Assembly: GCA_019752635.1 (NCBI GenBank)
Contig: JAIELX010000056.1
Location: 42,345-106,344 of the forward strand
Reading direction: 5' to 3'
DNA length: 64,000 nucleotides
Source: Candidatus Obscuribacterales bacterium
GTDB taxonomy: Bacteria > Cyanobacteriota > Vampirovibrionia > Obscuribacterales > Obscuribacteraceae
The notes beneath the pieces are model-generated. The model searched no databases. It was not told the DNA's origin and saw only the letters and a list, made by a program, of their open reading frames with translations. The position numbers and the translations under genes were made by a program. Each line of letters starts with the position of its first letter. Within the stretch, counting starts at the first letter, position 1. Below, one piece after another: positions 49,290-59,295 of the stretch.

Positions 49290-52200
49290 TCATGGTACGG
49301 CGGGTGTCTCTTCCAGAATTTGTTTGAGCTTGGCGCACTTTTCCGTTGCTCCCGCTCTGTCGCAGGCGATGATTCCGTATTGTAGGACACGCCGTTGATC
49401 GGCCGGTGTTATGTACTTCAGACCGGCGAGTCCGCTGAATATGAGGTCGCTGGCTCGATCATACCTGCCTGCGAAAAAATACCTTGAGGAGCATTCTAGA
49501 TCGAAAACACATTTCGCCGACGGGTTCCCTTCAAACATTTGTTGTCCGCTTTCCGTCAATTGGTCGGCGAAGAGAGGATCTCGATTGCACAAGGCACAAA
49601 ACACTCTGTCGAACAAAGATTCCCTTGCCTGCACTTGAAGCGCTCCCTTATTTGCCGCTTCTGTTGCCCAGCGCAACCAGACGTTGTCTTCCAATCTCAA
49701 GTTTCTCTGCACTACTGCACGATCGAGAAGTGCCTCTACTTGCAGGACTGAGTTGGGATACTCTCTTGTGAGCATATCTACTGCAGACTTGATGTGATGG
49801 GCTGCTTCACGACGCTTTCCCGAATACGACATAGCTACTGCGTGCAAGCCAAAAATGCGCAGAAGCTGCGAAGGCTTTCTGTTCAAAGGCAGTGAGGCGG
49901 GATACAATTGATAGATTTGCCGAGCAAATGATTCCACACTTTCAAACTTCCCTGCGCAAATCAAACCTTGGCACATTTTTACGGCTAAGGTCTGCTGCCC
50001 GTCAGTGAGAGCAGTTTGTTTCGTCAGCAGGGTGTTTCGATACAAGTCAAGGCTGCGTTCGAGTACTTCTCCGGCGAGTTCTTTGTTTCTGGAGTGAAGC
50101 AAGGCTGTTCCGCTGTATATCATCTGAGCAAGCATCGCAGGGTTGTCTGTTTCCCTGCCCAGCTCACGGCGAACAATTGGTTCAATATCAATTTTTGTAT
50201 TGCCGGACGCATTCAGTTCACACAGGTGGAACAGTAAGCTCCATGTGTCGGCTGCATCAAGCTTGGCTCCTTGTTGCGACAATGCTTTGGTGAGCGTATC
50301 GCGAGCGTCGTCCCATCGCTCCAACTTCAGTTGCGCGCGTAGTTTGCCAGAGGTTAACTCCATTGTGCGAAAGCCAGGAGGAATCATAGCTTCGGCCTGG
50401 TTGAATTTCTGCAATGCAAGGTCGTAAGAATGCATCAGAGAGTAAGTTGTTGCCACGGACAGCGGCCAGGTGAAGTCGGTTTGGCTGTTGTACTTTTTCG
50501 CGTTAGCGTCGTCGGAAGCTCGCTCGATGTCGGCTTGCCCTATCTTGACCAGGGCTGCATCTCTTTGTCCTGCTTCAAACAAATAGGTCGCGTGGGCAAG
50601 TCGCACGTCGCTTAAGGGCTGCCCGCGCATCCCTTCGGAAATGATCATTTTTTCCGCCGTGTTCGCGCACTCTTCTGCCTTCTGGTGATCACCTCCCTGA
50701 CTGTACAATCGCGCTGCGGCGTTGTACAACTCTGCTTGCTTTGTCTTCGGACACTTTGTATCTTCCAGCTGCTTGATGTTGTCCATGAGCCCTTTCAAGG
50801 CATCGGCCGGCTTGTTGATGCGCTGCAGGCAATTTGCGCGATTCATGGCGAAGCCGACGTAATCGTTATACTTCCGTTCGTTCTCAGGTCGCTCCAGGAT
50901 TAGCTCTATTTGTTCTCCGAACTTTTTTGCTGCTTCTGAAAAGGTGGCGGCGATTTCTGCAGGATTGCCTTCGCTCTCCGATAAGTCTTGCGCTAAGAAA
51001 AAGTAAGCTTCGCAGCTGTCCGGTTTGTCTGCATATTTCGACAACCAATCGCGATACCATTTCACCCTTTCCGAGGGGATCAATCTTTGAATGATTTGGC
51101 GTTGATCACTCGAAAGATTGATGCTGCGCAAAGCCGTTCTGCGTTGTTCCGGTCGCAGCACTTTGTCAACGTTCTCGGACAATCTCTGAAAAATCAGATA
51201 TGAGGCAGTTGGTATCACAATCAGTAGTGCGACCATTGCCAGGAAGATTTTATTGTTCGCGGATTTCCCTGGCTGCGTGTCTCGCTTTACCTGCGATACC
51301 ATGTTAACAGTGTCCCAATTGATTTTGGACAGCGCTGTTGCAAGATCTTCGGCTCTAGCAAAGCGAGCGGAGGGTTCCTTCTCCAGACATTTGAGGACCA
51401 AACTCTCCAGCGTCAGAGGGACCGAATGTTTGGCCGGCACATTTTCCAAGCGTTCGTTGATGTGTCCCTGCATAACCGTGTACGGTACTTCGCTGGGAAA
51501 CGGAGGTTGTCCGCAAAGCATCTCGTACAGGATACATCCGACTGAATAGATATCTGATCTGAAGTCCAATTTCTTGCCTGTGCATTGCTCCGGGCTCATA
51601 TAGTGCGGTGTCCCCACCACAGAAGACGTGCTCTCAACTTCTCCCGCCGTGCGTTCGAGATCGTCAGCCAGTCTGGCAATACCGAAGTCAATAATTTTTA
51701 CAACTTCAAATCCTCTTTCGTCTTGAGTGAGCAAAATGTTTGAGGGTTTCAAGTCTCTATGAATGATTCCGGCATTGTGGGCGGCTGTTAGACCATTGCA
51801 GAGTTGTTGTGCAATCACGACCGCTCTGGTGGGATCAATGATTTGCTGTGCGAGCACTTCTGCGAGTGAGTGGCCGCTAACGAATTCCAGAGCCATGTAA
51901 AGCACGTGCTCGGCTGTCTGTCCGAATGCCAGCAGGCGCACAACGTTGGCGTGGTTTACCGCGCTGAGAAGTCGTGCTTCGCGCATGAACCTGGATGTGC
52001 CCTTGTCGGTACCTACTGCTGCATCCATAACCTTTAATGCAACCGGCGCACTGATTTGCAAATGCAGCGCTTTGAAGACTTTGCCCATTCCTCCGGAACC
52101 CAGCAGCCCCTCAATTTGGAACTTGCCTGCCCAAACTTGTCCGGGGGTTAGATTCTCGGCCGTGCGCGCCGGTTTTTGATGCGGAACCGACTCTTTTTTG

Positions 52201-52463
52201 GTTATGTCAGGCTGTTTAACTAGGTCCGGCGGCTTGACCGGTTTAGGCAAGACCGGAGCAACATCTGCTTGCGCGGGGGGATCTGCCGATAATTCGTCTT
52301 CCCTGCTTTGCGGTGAGAAGTCTTCAGTATGCGGCGGCAGTACTTGATCGGGCGGCGTGCCGGCTTGCACGTCGGTGGAACTGCTATCAATTCGCGCTGG
52401 ATCATCGTCTGGCGGTTGCGTCACTGGATGCTCCTGAACTCGCAACAAGGTCGGCGCAGTCAT
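49290..52463 (-). CDS. large Ser/Thr protein kinase with extracytoplasmic TPR region
   Basis: A 1057-residue protein. The first ~100 residues are Pro/Asp-rich and disordered. Kinase at ~113-380: LGSGGMGKVF (121-130), K144, HRDLKPSN (235-242), DFG 259-261 and YMSPEQC (288-294). TM helix at ~405-425. The remaining ~630 residues outside the membrane are TPR-like helices (GDHQKAEECANTAEKMI, SYDLALQKFNQAEAMIPPG, KRREAAHHIKSAVDML). The plan resembles PknB-family sensors in which the outer part receives a signal or anchors the cell wall. It is transcribed toward the exported TPR gene. Confidence 0.93.
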   Translation of the reverse strand: MTAPTLLRVQEHPVTQPPDDDPARIDSSSTDVQAGTPPDQVLPPHTEDFSPQSREDELSADPPAQADVAPVLPKPVKPPDLVKQPDITKKESVPHQKPARTAENLTPGQVWAGKFQIEGLLGSGGMGKVFKALHLQISAPVALKVMDAAVGTDKGTSRFMREARLLSAVNHANVVRLLAFGQTAEHVLYMALEFVSGHSLAEVLAQQIIDPTRAVVIAQQLCNGLTAAHNAGIIHRDLKPSNILLTQDERGFEVVKIIDFGIARLADDLERTAGEVESTSSVVGTPHYMSPEQCTGKKLDFRSDIYSVGCILYEMLCGQPPFPSEVPYTVMQGHINERLENVPAKHSVPLTLESLVLKCLEKEPSARFARAEDLATALSKINWDTVNMVSQVKRDTQPGKSANNKIFLAMVALLIVIPTASYLIFQRLSENVDKVLRPEQRRTALRSINLSSDQRQIIQRLIPSERVKWYRDWLSKYADKPDSCEAYFFLAQDLSESEGNPAEIAATFSEAAKKFGEQIELILERPENERKYNDYVGFAMNRANCLQRINKPADALKGLMDNIKQLEDTKCPKTKQAELYNAAARLYSQGGDHQKAEECANTAEKMIISEGMRGQPLSDVRLAHATYLFEAGQRDAALVKIGQADIERASDDANAKKYNSQTDFTWPLSVATTYSLMHSYDLALQKFNQAEAMIPPGFRTMELTSGKLRAQLKLERWDDARDTLTKALSQQGAKLDAADTWSLLFHLCELNASGNTKIDIEPIVRRELGRETDNPAMLAQMIYSGTALLHSRNKELAGEVLERSLDLYRNTLLTKQTALTDGQQTLAVKMCQGLICAGKFESVESFARQIYQLYPASLPLNRKPSQLLRIFGLHAVAMSYSGKRREAAHHIKSAVDMLTREYPNSVLQVEALLDRAVVQRNLRLEDNVWLRWATEAANKGALQVQARESLFDRVFCALCNRDPLFADQLTESGQQMFEGNPSAKCVFDLECSSRYFFAGRYDRASDLIFSGLAGLKYITPADQRRVLQYGIIACDRAGATEKCAKLKQILEETPAVP

Positions 52464-52545
52464 TTACTGTCAATATTCTTCCCGTTTCGCAACCTTCTAT
52501 CTCCAATCCCGCGCACTCGGCACAGCTTGTTTCAGGATTTTGAGT

Positions 52546-53973
52546 TCAGGTTCCGGAAAGGGTGACGCCTTTTGATTTCAGGATTTTTTGCAAATCAAGC
52601 AAACAAGTATATGTAGGCAATAGCCAGAGCGTTTGTCCGTCCCCGAGCAGGTCTGTAGCTTTATCAACCGCTACCTCTAAGGATGGCTCCACAATAATGT
52701 TGTCTGCCGCCACTCCGGCGTACTTGAGTCTGATTGCCATGTCGTGACAGCGCAGGCCGCTTACGACGAACTGTCCCTTGCACCCTGCTAGTTGTTCGAA
52801 CTCAGCATCCCATAGCCAGCTAACGTCGCGACCGTCTGCATAATTGTCGTTTATTGCAATCAAGATTCGACCGTTTGGATCTGTTGCCGCGGCGCGCACC
52901 GCTTGTGATGCTCCTGCGGGATTCTTAATGAGCTGGATCAAAATGCTTTTGTTTCGATACAGGATGCGTTCCGAGCGTCCGAATAACGTCGAATAGCTGC
53001 TCAGCCCCTGCTGAATTGTTCGCGTCGGGATGCCCATGCTGTGGCATAGCGCCGCGGCGCACAATGCGTTGTACACATTGAACATTCCGGGCAGTGGCAA
53101 TTCTACGTCAGCTCGTTCGCCGTCGGGGCTTACTAGCGTGAACGTGGACTTCGCCGCTGTCACTTTGACATTTTCCGCCAGGACCTGTGGCTCCGGCCTG
53201 GTCTGACCGCAGGCGCTACAACGGTAGTGCCCGAGCTGACCGTAGAAACGCAGCGAATATAGATACTCAGCGCCGCAGGCTGTGCAACTTGAGAGTTCCG
53301 CAATGCCGGCCTCGGGGATTTCGTCCTGCTCGCTTTCGCTTGCTTTCGCCGGCTCATCTTCGCAAGTTAGCGGCGCAACGGAAGCCACTCCGTAAAACAG
53401 GCGGTCACAGTCCGGCACCATTTGAGCGACGTTCGGATCGTCGGCGTTAAGCACAGCCTTGGATTGCGTGGCTTTTATTCCTTTAGTTATCAGTTTGGCG
53501 GTAGTGTCCAGTTCACCGAAGCGATCCAGTTGATCGCGAAAAAGATTGGTGACGGCAATGGTACTGATTTTGACTTCGCTCGCCACTAGGGGCAGTGCGG
53601 CTTCGTCGATTTCAAAAAGACAGTAATCCGCGTCCAATTGTCCGCTCCACGCGCAGGCGTCCACCAATGTCGCTGTGATTCCCGTGACGAGATTCGCTCC
53701 CTGCCGATTGTGCACTATCTTCAATTTTGCTTCGCGTAAAATGCTGGCTACTAATCCTGATGTTGTGCTCTTGCCGTTGGTTCCGCTTACAGCGACAACG
53801 CCCCTTCGGCTCTGCGATGCTATGGACGCGAGCACCGTCGGTGAAATCTTGCGCGAGATTTTGCCAGGCAAATTAGTGGCCAAACCCATTCCTGCGATGC
53901 GAATGGCTGACGCCGAGAGTTTCCCGGCAATGACTGCAAATGTGCTGGACAAGGTCGGACCTCTAGTTGCCAT
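52546..53973 (-). CDS. murT: lipid II isoglutaminyl synthase subunit MurT
   Basis: A 475-residue Mur-ligase-type enzyme. Walker A VAVSGTNGKSTTSGLVASIL; AVTNLFRDQLDRFGELDTT; a Cys4 zinc ribbon inserted in the central domain (CTACGAEY with CSACGQ); PGMFNVYNALCAAALCHSMGI, and the C-terminal DUF1727 (LLPTYTCLLDLQKIL). MurT with GatD amidates D-Glu of lipid II. No gatD lies next to it here, unlike in Firmicutes and actinobacteria. The ATG at 53973 overlaps the end of nadK by 11 bases, so the two are cotranscribed. Confidence 0.93.
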   Translation of the reverse strand: MATRGPTLSSTFAVIAGKLSASAIRIAGMGLATNLPGKISRKISPTVLASIASQSRRGVVAVSGTNGKSTTSGLVASILREAKLKIVHNRQGANLVTGITATLVDACAWSGQLDADYCLFEIDEAALPLVASEVKISTIAVTNLFRDQLDRFGELDTTAKLITKGIKATQSKAVLNADDPNVAQMVPDCDRLFYGVASVAPLTCEDEPAKASESEQDEIPEAGIAELSSCTACGAEYLYSLRFYGQLGHYRCSACGQTRPEPQVLAENVKVTAAKSTFTLVSPDGERADVELPLPGMFNVYNALCAAALCHSMGIPTRTIQQGLSSYSTLFGRSERILYRNKSILIQLIKNPAGASQAVRAAATDPNGRILIAINDNYADGRDVSWLWDAEFEQLAGCKGQFVVSGLRCHDMAIRLKYAGVAADNIIVEPSLEVAVDKATDLLGDGQTLWLLPTYTCLLDLQKILKSKGVTLSGT

Positions 53974-54868
53974 CAAGAAATATATCGTTCACTGCCGGGT
54001 TAACAAACGCAACCAAATCTTCGTCTGCTGCGCGGATCGTTAGTTCGTCTCCCAGGGGGAATTGATAGACGATATGGCTTCCATCTATGTACAGCGCTCC
54101 CGTTCGCATTTGCGAAATGATAAACATTGACTGATTTCGCTTGAGAATACCGCGGGGAAACTTGAACGCCTGACCCGGTTTCATCCAGGGTTCTCGGACG
54201 ATATACTGGTACTCATGCAAAGTAATCGGCAGAATTTGGCCGCCCGCCGACCTGATTGAGCCCGTAGCACCCGGTGGCGGACCGACGAAGATGCCGGACG
54301 AGCGTTGCTCTTCTCGTGCCCCATCGATATCGATCAGGTATCTGCTTGTGCCCGCCGGGTTGGTGTGTGCAATCAGAACTTCGTTCAAGACCAGTTCAGG
54401 CAAAGCCACTCCGTTGAGAATCAGCTCCAGTCGCAGTAAGCGTTGTGGCTTCAATTCGTCTGAAATAATTTTGTCGATTACCTCGGCAAAGTTGTTTCCG
54501 TTGGCAAGGCAAAAGTGGCCGAAGCTGGATGACAAAGCCGAATTTACGCCAAGTATCGGTAGGGTCCGCGTTGCGTGCGACGCATCCAGGAAGGTACCGT
54601 CGCCGCCGACGGAGATGAGCATGTCAAACTCAGCAGTCACCGAGTCCTTCTCGGCTCTTGCCACCTTCTCAAAACTAATGTTGCGGTCGGTCAAACATTT
54701 TTCAATCTTGACCAGGGTTTCCACGTGCTGCTCGTGAGCAGTTTTGACCTTGGCGACAGAGGCGTGCCCTTCTTCAAGAAGCTTGAGAAATCTCGGCTCC
54801 TTGTGTTCGAATGCTTGCAACTGCAAAGTCGATTTCTTAAAAACAACCAGAACGCGGTTTAGCTTCAC
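53963..54868 (-). CDS. nadK: NAD(+) kinase
   Basis: A 301-residue enzyme making NADP from NAD. The phosphate-binding motif is ISVGGDGTFLDASH and the NE motif is LVLNEVLIAHTNPAG. The third motif reads GPPPGATGSIRSAGG rather than the usual TPTGSTAY, a deviating version, followed by YQYIVREPW. Length is close to the family. Start is GTG at 54868 with AAGGCGGG 9 bases upstream. First gene of the nadK-murT pair. The unusual third motif could place it in a less studied NAD kinase subgroup. Confidence 0.87.
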   Translation of the reverse strand: MKLNRVLVVFKKSTLQLQAFEHKEPRFLKLLEEGHASVAKVKTAHEQHVETLVKIEKCLTDRNISFEKVARAEKDSVTAEFDMLISVGGDGTFLDASHATRTLPILGVNSALSSSFGHFCLANGNNFAEVIDKIISDELKPQRLLRLELILNGVALPELVLNEVLIAHTNPAGTSRYLIDIDGAREEQRSSGIFVGPPPGATGSIRSAGGQILPITLHEYQYIVREPWMKPGQAFKFPRGILKRNQSMFIISQMRTGALYIDGSHIVYQFPLGDELTIRAADEDLVAFVNPAVNDIFLDGN

Positions 54869-55026
54869 CGATTACAGCCCGCCTTTAGCCCTGCGACGTG
54901 GTTTTGCGAACGCTGGAGTTAGATTGGGACAGACCTGTTGAAAGCCGTCCCGAGCCCCATGGCAGCGATCGTTGCTTAAGGTTATCAGATTGAAGTCTAC
55001 CTTTCCAGTCGGCCCCGGCTGGCTGC

Positions 55027-55032
55027 TATACT
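55027..55032 (+). promoter_or_regulatory. -10 element upstream of alaS
   Basis: TATACT at 55027-55032 lies 115 bases before the alaS start. The best -35 candidate (TTTCCA) is 19 bases upstream. The leader between contains GC-rich inverted segments but no recognised T-box. Confidence 0.4.
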
Positions 55033-55147
55033 GGAAGGTTCACAGCCTGTTCGGTACTGAGCGCCAGCGGTGCCCACCGCGTGCCAGCCGGTAACGACAG
55101 CCAAAATTCGACGGCGGTTCGCCGAAGCACTGAACACAGGAGGCGTT

Positions 55148-57814
55148 ATGTCACTCTCCGGATCGGAAATAAGGCAGAAATTTACATCGTACTTCAAAGA
55201 GAAGCGCGGTCATTTGCATCTGCCCAGTGCGAGCTTGATCCCTGACAATAAGACGCTCCTGCTGACATCGGCGGGCATGGTTCCGTTCGTTCCCTACTTT
55301 CTCGGTCAAGCACCGCCCCCGGCGTCACGCATCACCACCTGCCAGAAGTCGGCGCGCGCCGGCGGAAAAGATTCGGATATTGAGAACATAGGGCGAACAG
55401 CGCGTCACCACAGCTTCTTTGAAATGCTGGGTAACTTTAGTTTTGGTGATTATTTCAAGAAAGAAATCATTCCCTGGTCGTTCGAACTTGTCACAAAGGA
55501 ACTGGGCATGGATGCCGATCGTATCTCTGTCACAATCTTTGAAGGTGACGATCTCAACCCTGCCGACGAAGAAGCTTACGAGATTTGGCTCAAGTCTGTT
55601 GGAATGCCGGCTGAGCGAATTCAGCGCATGAGCCGCAAGGACAATTTTTGGGGACCGCCCGGACCGACTGGTCCTTGCGGACCATGCTCCGAGTTGTACT
55701 ATGATCGCGGTCCGGACCTGGGTTCGGAGGCTGAGATTGCAGCAGCCGAAGCCACCGGCGATCGTTATATCGAAATTTGGAATCTTGTGTTCATGGAACT
55801 ATTCAAAGACGAGCAGGGGCAGTTCTCGCCGCTCGCAGCGAAGAATGTCGACACCGGTGCGGGTCTGGAGCGTATTGCCACTGTCCTGCAAAAGAAGCGA
55901 AACTCGTTTGAGACTGATTTGCTCTTCCCCATTTTGGAGGGGGTGTCCGCGCTCACTGGTGTCAAATATGGTGATGATCCGGACAGCGACACCTACCTGA
56001 AAATCATCACCGATCACGTCCGTGCCGTAACGTTCCTGATTACTGACGGTATTCGCATGAGTAATGTAGGGCGCGGATATGTCTTGCGCTTCATTACGAG
56101 GCGTGCCGCACGTTTCGGACGCCTGCTCGGACTAACTGAGCCATTCATATATAAGCTCGTTCCGAAAGTTGTCGAGCTTTACGCAAAGACATATTCCGAA
56201 GTCGAGACCAATGCCGACAGCACGGCAGAAGTCTTGAGACTGGAAGAAGAACGATTCGGTAAGTCCATAGATCGCGGAATGGTTTTCCTGAACCAACTGC
56301 TGGAGCGACCGGAAACAGAAGTTTCCGGTAAAGATACGTATGACTTATACTCTACATACGGATTCCCGGTTGAACTGACCACGGAAATCGCACAAGAGAA
56401 AGGCAAAACCATCGACATGAAGGGGTTTGCCGATGCGCGCGATGAGCACGAGAAAATATCAGCCGGCAACAAATTCAACGTTATTCTCACTGGCGAGGAG
56501 GCTCTCGGCGATGTGCTTAAGAAGCACGGGACCACGCGGTTCCTCGGGTATGAAATGCTTGAATCTCAAGGGGAAGTTCTTGCAATAGTCAAAAATGGCA
56601 AGCTGGTGGAACACGCAGAAGAAGGAGATGAGGTTGAGGTCTTGCTCAATCAAACTCCTTTCTACGCGGAGTCCGGTGGCCAACTTGGCGATCACGGATT
56701 GTTGCTGAGCAACGACGTATCGGCTCAAGTGCTCGACGTGAAAAAGCACGAAGGTTTGCACGTTCACAAAGTGCGCTTCCTATCCGGAAACCTGGAGAGC
56801 GGACAGAACGTAACCGCTAAAGTGGACAAAGAGCGTCGCGAGGCGACGATTATCCACCACAGCACTGCTCACCTTTTTCATGCTGCTGTTCGGGATTTGC
56901 TCGGCAAGCAAGTGGTGCAAGCAGGTTCGCAAGTCGGTCCTGACGGCATGCGCTTCGACTTTACTTTTGACCGCCAAATGACACCGTCTGAGGTGGCTCA
57001 AGTCGAAGAGACTATGAATGAGTGGGTGCGACTAAACCTTCCCGTCGTCACGAAAGAAATGTCGATCAACGAAGCGAAGGCCACCGGCGCGATCGCAATG
57101 TTCGGCGAAAAATACGGAGACTCTGTAAGAGTTCTCTCGATGGGCGATGTCTCGCTCGAATTCTGTGGCGGCACTCACGTGCACAGCACCGGCGAGATTG
57201 GCAGCATCAAGATTGTATCGGAAGGAAGCATCTCCTCCGGCGTTCGCCGCGTAGAGGCACTGGCCGGTCCGAAGGCCTGGAAGCACATTGCCGATTATAT
57301 GAACATCATAAACGCCGTTTCGGGCAAGCTCAAGGTGAAGCCTGCTGAGCTTGTCGCCCAGGTGGAAAGGCTTCAAGAGCAATTGAAGCAGCGTGAGAAG
57401 GCCGCTCAATTGTTGGAGGATAAGTTGGCTTTGGCTCATGCGCCGGCGCTGCTTGCGAAGGCGGAAACGGTGAATGGATTGAGGCTCGTGCTTGGCACGG
57501 TGACCGATGCGTCTGCGGATGCATTGAAGAACCTGACCGATCATTTGCGTCGACAGGGAGAAGACCTTGTTGTAGTACTGGGCTCATCGCAGGGTGCCGA
57601 CAAAGTCTCAATTGTTGCAGGATTATCCGATCCGCTCACTAAGCGCGGTCTGAATGCCGGTAAACTGGTGAAAGAAGCTGCCACCATTTGCGGTGGCGGT
57701 GGCGGTGGACGTCCGGAACTAGCGCAAGCTGGCGGCAAAGATCCATCAAAGCTGGGAGAGGCACTGAATGCGGTGCGCAAACTGCTAACTGAAACAGTTA
57801 ACGCGAGAGCCTGA
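55148..57814 (+). CDS. alaS: alanyl-tRNA synthetase
   Basis: An 888-residue synthetase charging tRNA-Ala. Class II core: SGSEIRQKFTSYFKEKRGH, motif 1 region, CQKSARAGGKDSDIENIG, HHSFFEMLGNFSFGDYFK, WGPPGPTGPCGPCSELYYD, NVDTGAGLERI. The editing domain has HSTAHLFHAAV (HxxxH) and CGGTHVHSTGEI. The C-terminal DHHA1 domain ends with CGGGGGGRPELAQAGGKD. AGGAGG sits 4-5 bases before the ATG at 55148. The frame is open further upstream without similarity. Length is typical. The RNase HI gene starts 5 bases after its stop. Confidence 0.97.
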   Translation: MSLSGSEIRQKFTSYFKEKRGHLHLPSASLIPDNKTLLLTSAGMVPFVPYFLGQAPPPASRITTCQKSARAGGKDSDIENIGRTARHHSFFEMLGNFSFGDYFKKEIIPWSFELVTKELGMDADRISVTIFEGDDLNPADEEAYEIWLKSVGMPAERIQRMSRKDNFWGPPGPTGPCGPCSELYYDRGPDLGSEAEIAAAEATGDRYIEIWNLVFMELFKDEQGQFSPLAAKNVDTGAGLERIATVLQKKRNSFETDLLFPILEGVSALTGVKYGDDPDSDTYLKIITDHVRAVTFLITDGIRMSNVGRGYVLRFITRRAARFGRLLGLTEPFIYKLVPKVVELYAKTYSEVETNADSTAEVLRLEEERFGKSIDRGMVFLNQLLERPETEVSGKDTYDLYSTYGFPVELTTEIAQEKGKTIDMKGFADARDEHEKISAGNKFNVILTGEEALGDVLKKHGTTRFLGYEMLESQGEVLAIVKNGKLVEHAEEGDEVEVLLNQTPFYAESGGQLGDHGLLLSNDVSAQVLDVKKHEGLHVHKVRFLSGNLESGQNVTAKVDKERREATIIHHSTAHLFHAAVRDLLGKQVVQAGSQVGPDGMRFDFTFDRQMTPSEVAQVEETMNEWVRLNLPVVTKEMSINEAKATGAIAMFGEKYGDSVRVLSMGDVSLEFCGGTHVHSTGEIGSIKIVSEGSISSGVRRVEALAGPKAWKHIADYMNIINAVSGKLKVKPAELVAQVERLQEQLKQREKAAQLLEDKLALAHAPALLAKAETVNGLRLVLGTVTDASADALKNLTDHLRRQGEDLVVVLGSSQGADKVSIVAGLSDPLTKRGLNAGKLVKEAATICGGGGGGRPELAQAGGKDPSKLGEALNAVRKLLTETVNARA

Positions 57815-57819
57815 ACTAA

Positions 57820-58260
57820 ATGGCAAATCTAGATACGGAATCGCTCGTCATCGCTTATGCAGACGGCGGGTCTCGGGGGAATCCCGGCCCCTCCGGGTGC
57901 GGCGCAATATTGGAGCAGAACGGACAATTACTGGCTTCGGTTAGCGAATATATTGGTGTGGCGACCAATAACATCGCAGAGTACACAGCGCTGATTAAGA
58001 TAATGGAACGCGCGCTGGCGATGGGAGTGAAGTACATCGAAATTCGGATGGACTCTGAACTTGTTGTGAAACAAATGTGCGGTCAATACGCGGTTAAGCA
58101 CCTGGGACTCCAGCCACTTTTCCGAAAAGCCGATTTGTTGTCGCAGCGATTTTCGCGATTCACCATTGCGCATGTTCGTCGTGAGGCGAACAAAAAGGCA
58201 GACGAGCTTGCCAATCAGGCGATGGACAAAGGCTCTCCAAGTAAGCTCGAAGAGAGTTGA
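57820..58260 (+). CDS. rnhA: ribonuclease HI family protein
   Basis: A 146-residue enzyme of the short RNase HI type. Catalytic carboxylates: IAYADGGSRGNPGPSGCGA (first Asp), ATNNIAEYTALI (Glu), IRMDSELVVKQM (Asp) and HVRREANKKADELANQAM (last Asp). It lacks the basic handle and N-terminal hybrid-binding domain, like the bacterial RNase HI of the YpdQ/RNase HI-like group. Cotranscribed with alaS. The window thus encodes both RNase H types. Confidence 0.9.
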   Translation: MANLDTESLVIAYADGGSRGNPGPSGCGAILEQNGQLLASVSEYIGVATNNIAEYTALIKIMERALAMGVKYIEIRMDSELVVKQMCGQYAVKHLGLQPLFRKADLLSQRFSRFTIAHVRREANKKADELANQAMDKGSPSKLEES

Positions 58261-58300
58261 CTCGGCTAGACTCTGACAAGTCGTCCTTATTCTGTTACGC

Positions 58301-58311
58301 GGGGGGGGGGG
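58301..58311 (+). repeat. run of 11 G
   Basis: Eleven consecutive G lie 64 bases before the next start codon. Such a run could vary in length by slippage or hinder polymerases, or be a sequencing artefact of length. Confidence 0.7.
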
Positions 58312-58374
58312 CTTGCTCGGTCGTCATTCCACGGAGTAGCATTACGCTTGTAGTCGAATCAGGAGGTTAGCAGG

Positions 58375-59295
58375 GTGAAGACCAGCAAATTGTTCCAATG
58401 GCTCATTGCCGGTGCCGTCATCCTGTCATGCACGGTCCTGCCGGCGTTGGCGGCTCCGCCGGTCCGTATCGCTGTCACTTGCGGTGGCGGTAGCGGCATG
58501 GAACAGGATGTTGTCGACCGCATCACGAATGACTTGGCTAGCAACTCGAACGTGGTGGTGTCTACGGTCAATCCCGACTGGTTCATCACTTGCAACATCA
58601 CGGATCGCACTGATACCGCCGGCGGCAGTGTGCGAGTCAACGGCACTGTGGTGATCAAGACGACTGACGGGCATGTGCTGAATACCCTCTCCACTCAGAC
58701 CAACAAATCCGACTTTTCGCTTCAACCCGGCACTCCAGTGAACAAGCGACTGCAGGACAACGCGGCACGCGAAGTAATTCAGGCTCTTTTCGAGCGAGCT
58801 CGTGATCCCATCGCCGCTGCGGTCGACACTGAAATTCAGACTCGCGACAAAATTATCAAGGCTCAGCGCTTAGCAGACGAGGACAAATACGAAGAAGCCA
58901 TCGAGCTTCTGTCGCCCATTTCTCCTGATACGCCGCACTTCCGCGGTGTGCGCCAACTTATTGGTGAGTTTCGCATGGAATTGGATGCATTGTACTGTGT
59001 GCGCGATGCTCAAAAGCTTGCCTCGTCCGGCAAGTACTCTCAAGCAATCGAAACTCTGAAGGCCGTTGACCCCAAGTCGAAACGGTTTCGGCTCGCTAAA
59101 GATCTAATAGCCAAGTATCGTGCTGCGCTTGCACGGCGAACTTCGAGACCTCGACCGGTTTCCAAACCGGCAGCTTCGACCGGAAGCGAGAATTCAGCTC
59201 AGTTGAAGGCTCTCGATGCACAGAAAAAAGCGCTAGACGCGCAGAAAAAAGCGGTTGAAGCTCAAGAGCAAGCGATAAAGACCAAAGGAAAGTAA
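58375..59295 (+). CDS. exported protein of unknown function with TPR-like helical part
   Basis: A 306-residue protein. Signal peptide LIAGAVILSCTVLPALA, then a ~100-residue beta-rich domain (VRIAVTCGGGSGMEQDVVDRI, WFITCNITDRTD) that recalls the nucleotide-free lipoprotein fold of LpoB/CsgG-like N-terminal domains, followed by helical repeats (ADEDKYEEAIELLSPISPD; ASSGKYSQAIETLKAVDPK) and a final Gln/Lys/Ala helix with repeated KALDAQK. GTG start with AGGAGG 8 bases upstream. It heads a group of exported protein genes. The neighbouring CsgG-like gene suggests a shared envelope role. Confidence 0.75.
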   Translation: MKTSKLFQWLIAGAVILSCTVLPALAAPPVRIAVTCGGGSGMEQDVVDRITNDLASNSNVVVSTVNPDWFITCNITDRTDTAGGSVRVNGTVVIKTTDGHVLNTLSTQTNKSDFSLQPGTPVNKRLQDNAAREVIQALFERARDPIAAAVDTEIQTRDKIIKAQRLADEDKYEEAIELLSPISPDTPHFRGVRQLIGEFRMELDALYCVRDAQKLASSGKYSQAIETLKAVDPKSKRFRLAKDLIAKYRAALARRTSRPRPVSKPAASTGSENSAQLKALDAQKKALDAQKKAVEAQEQAIKTKGK

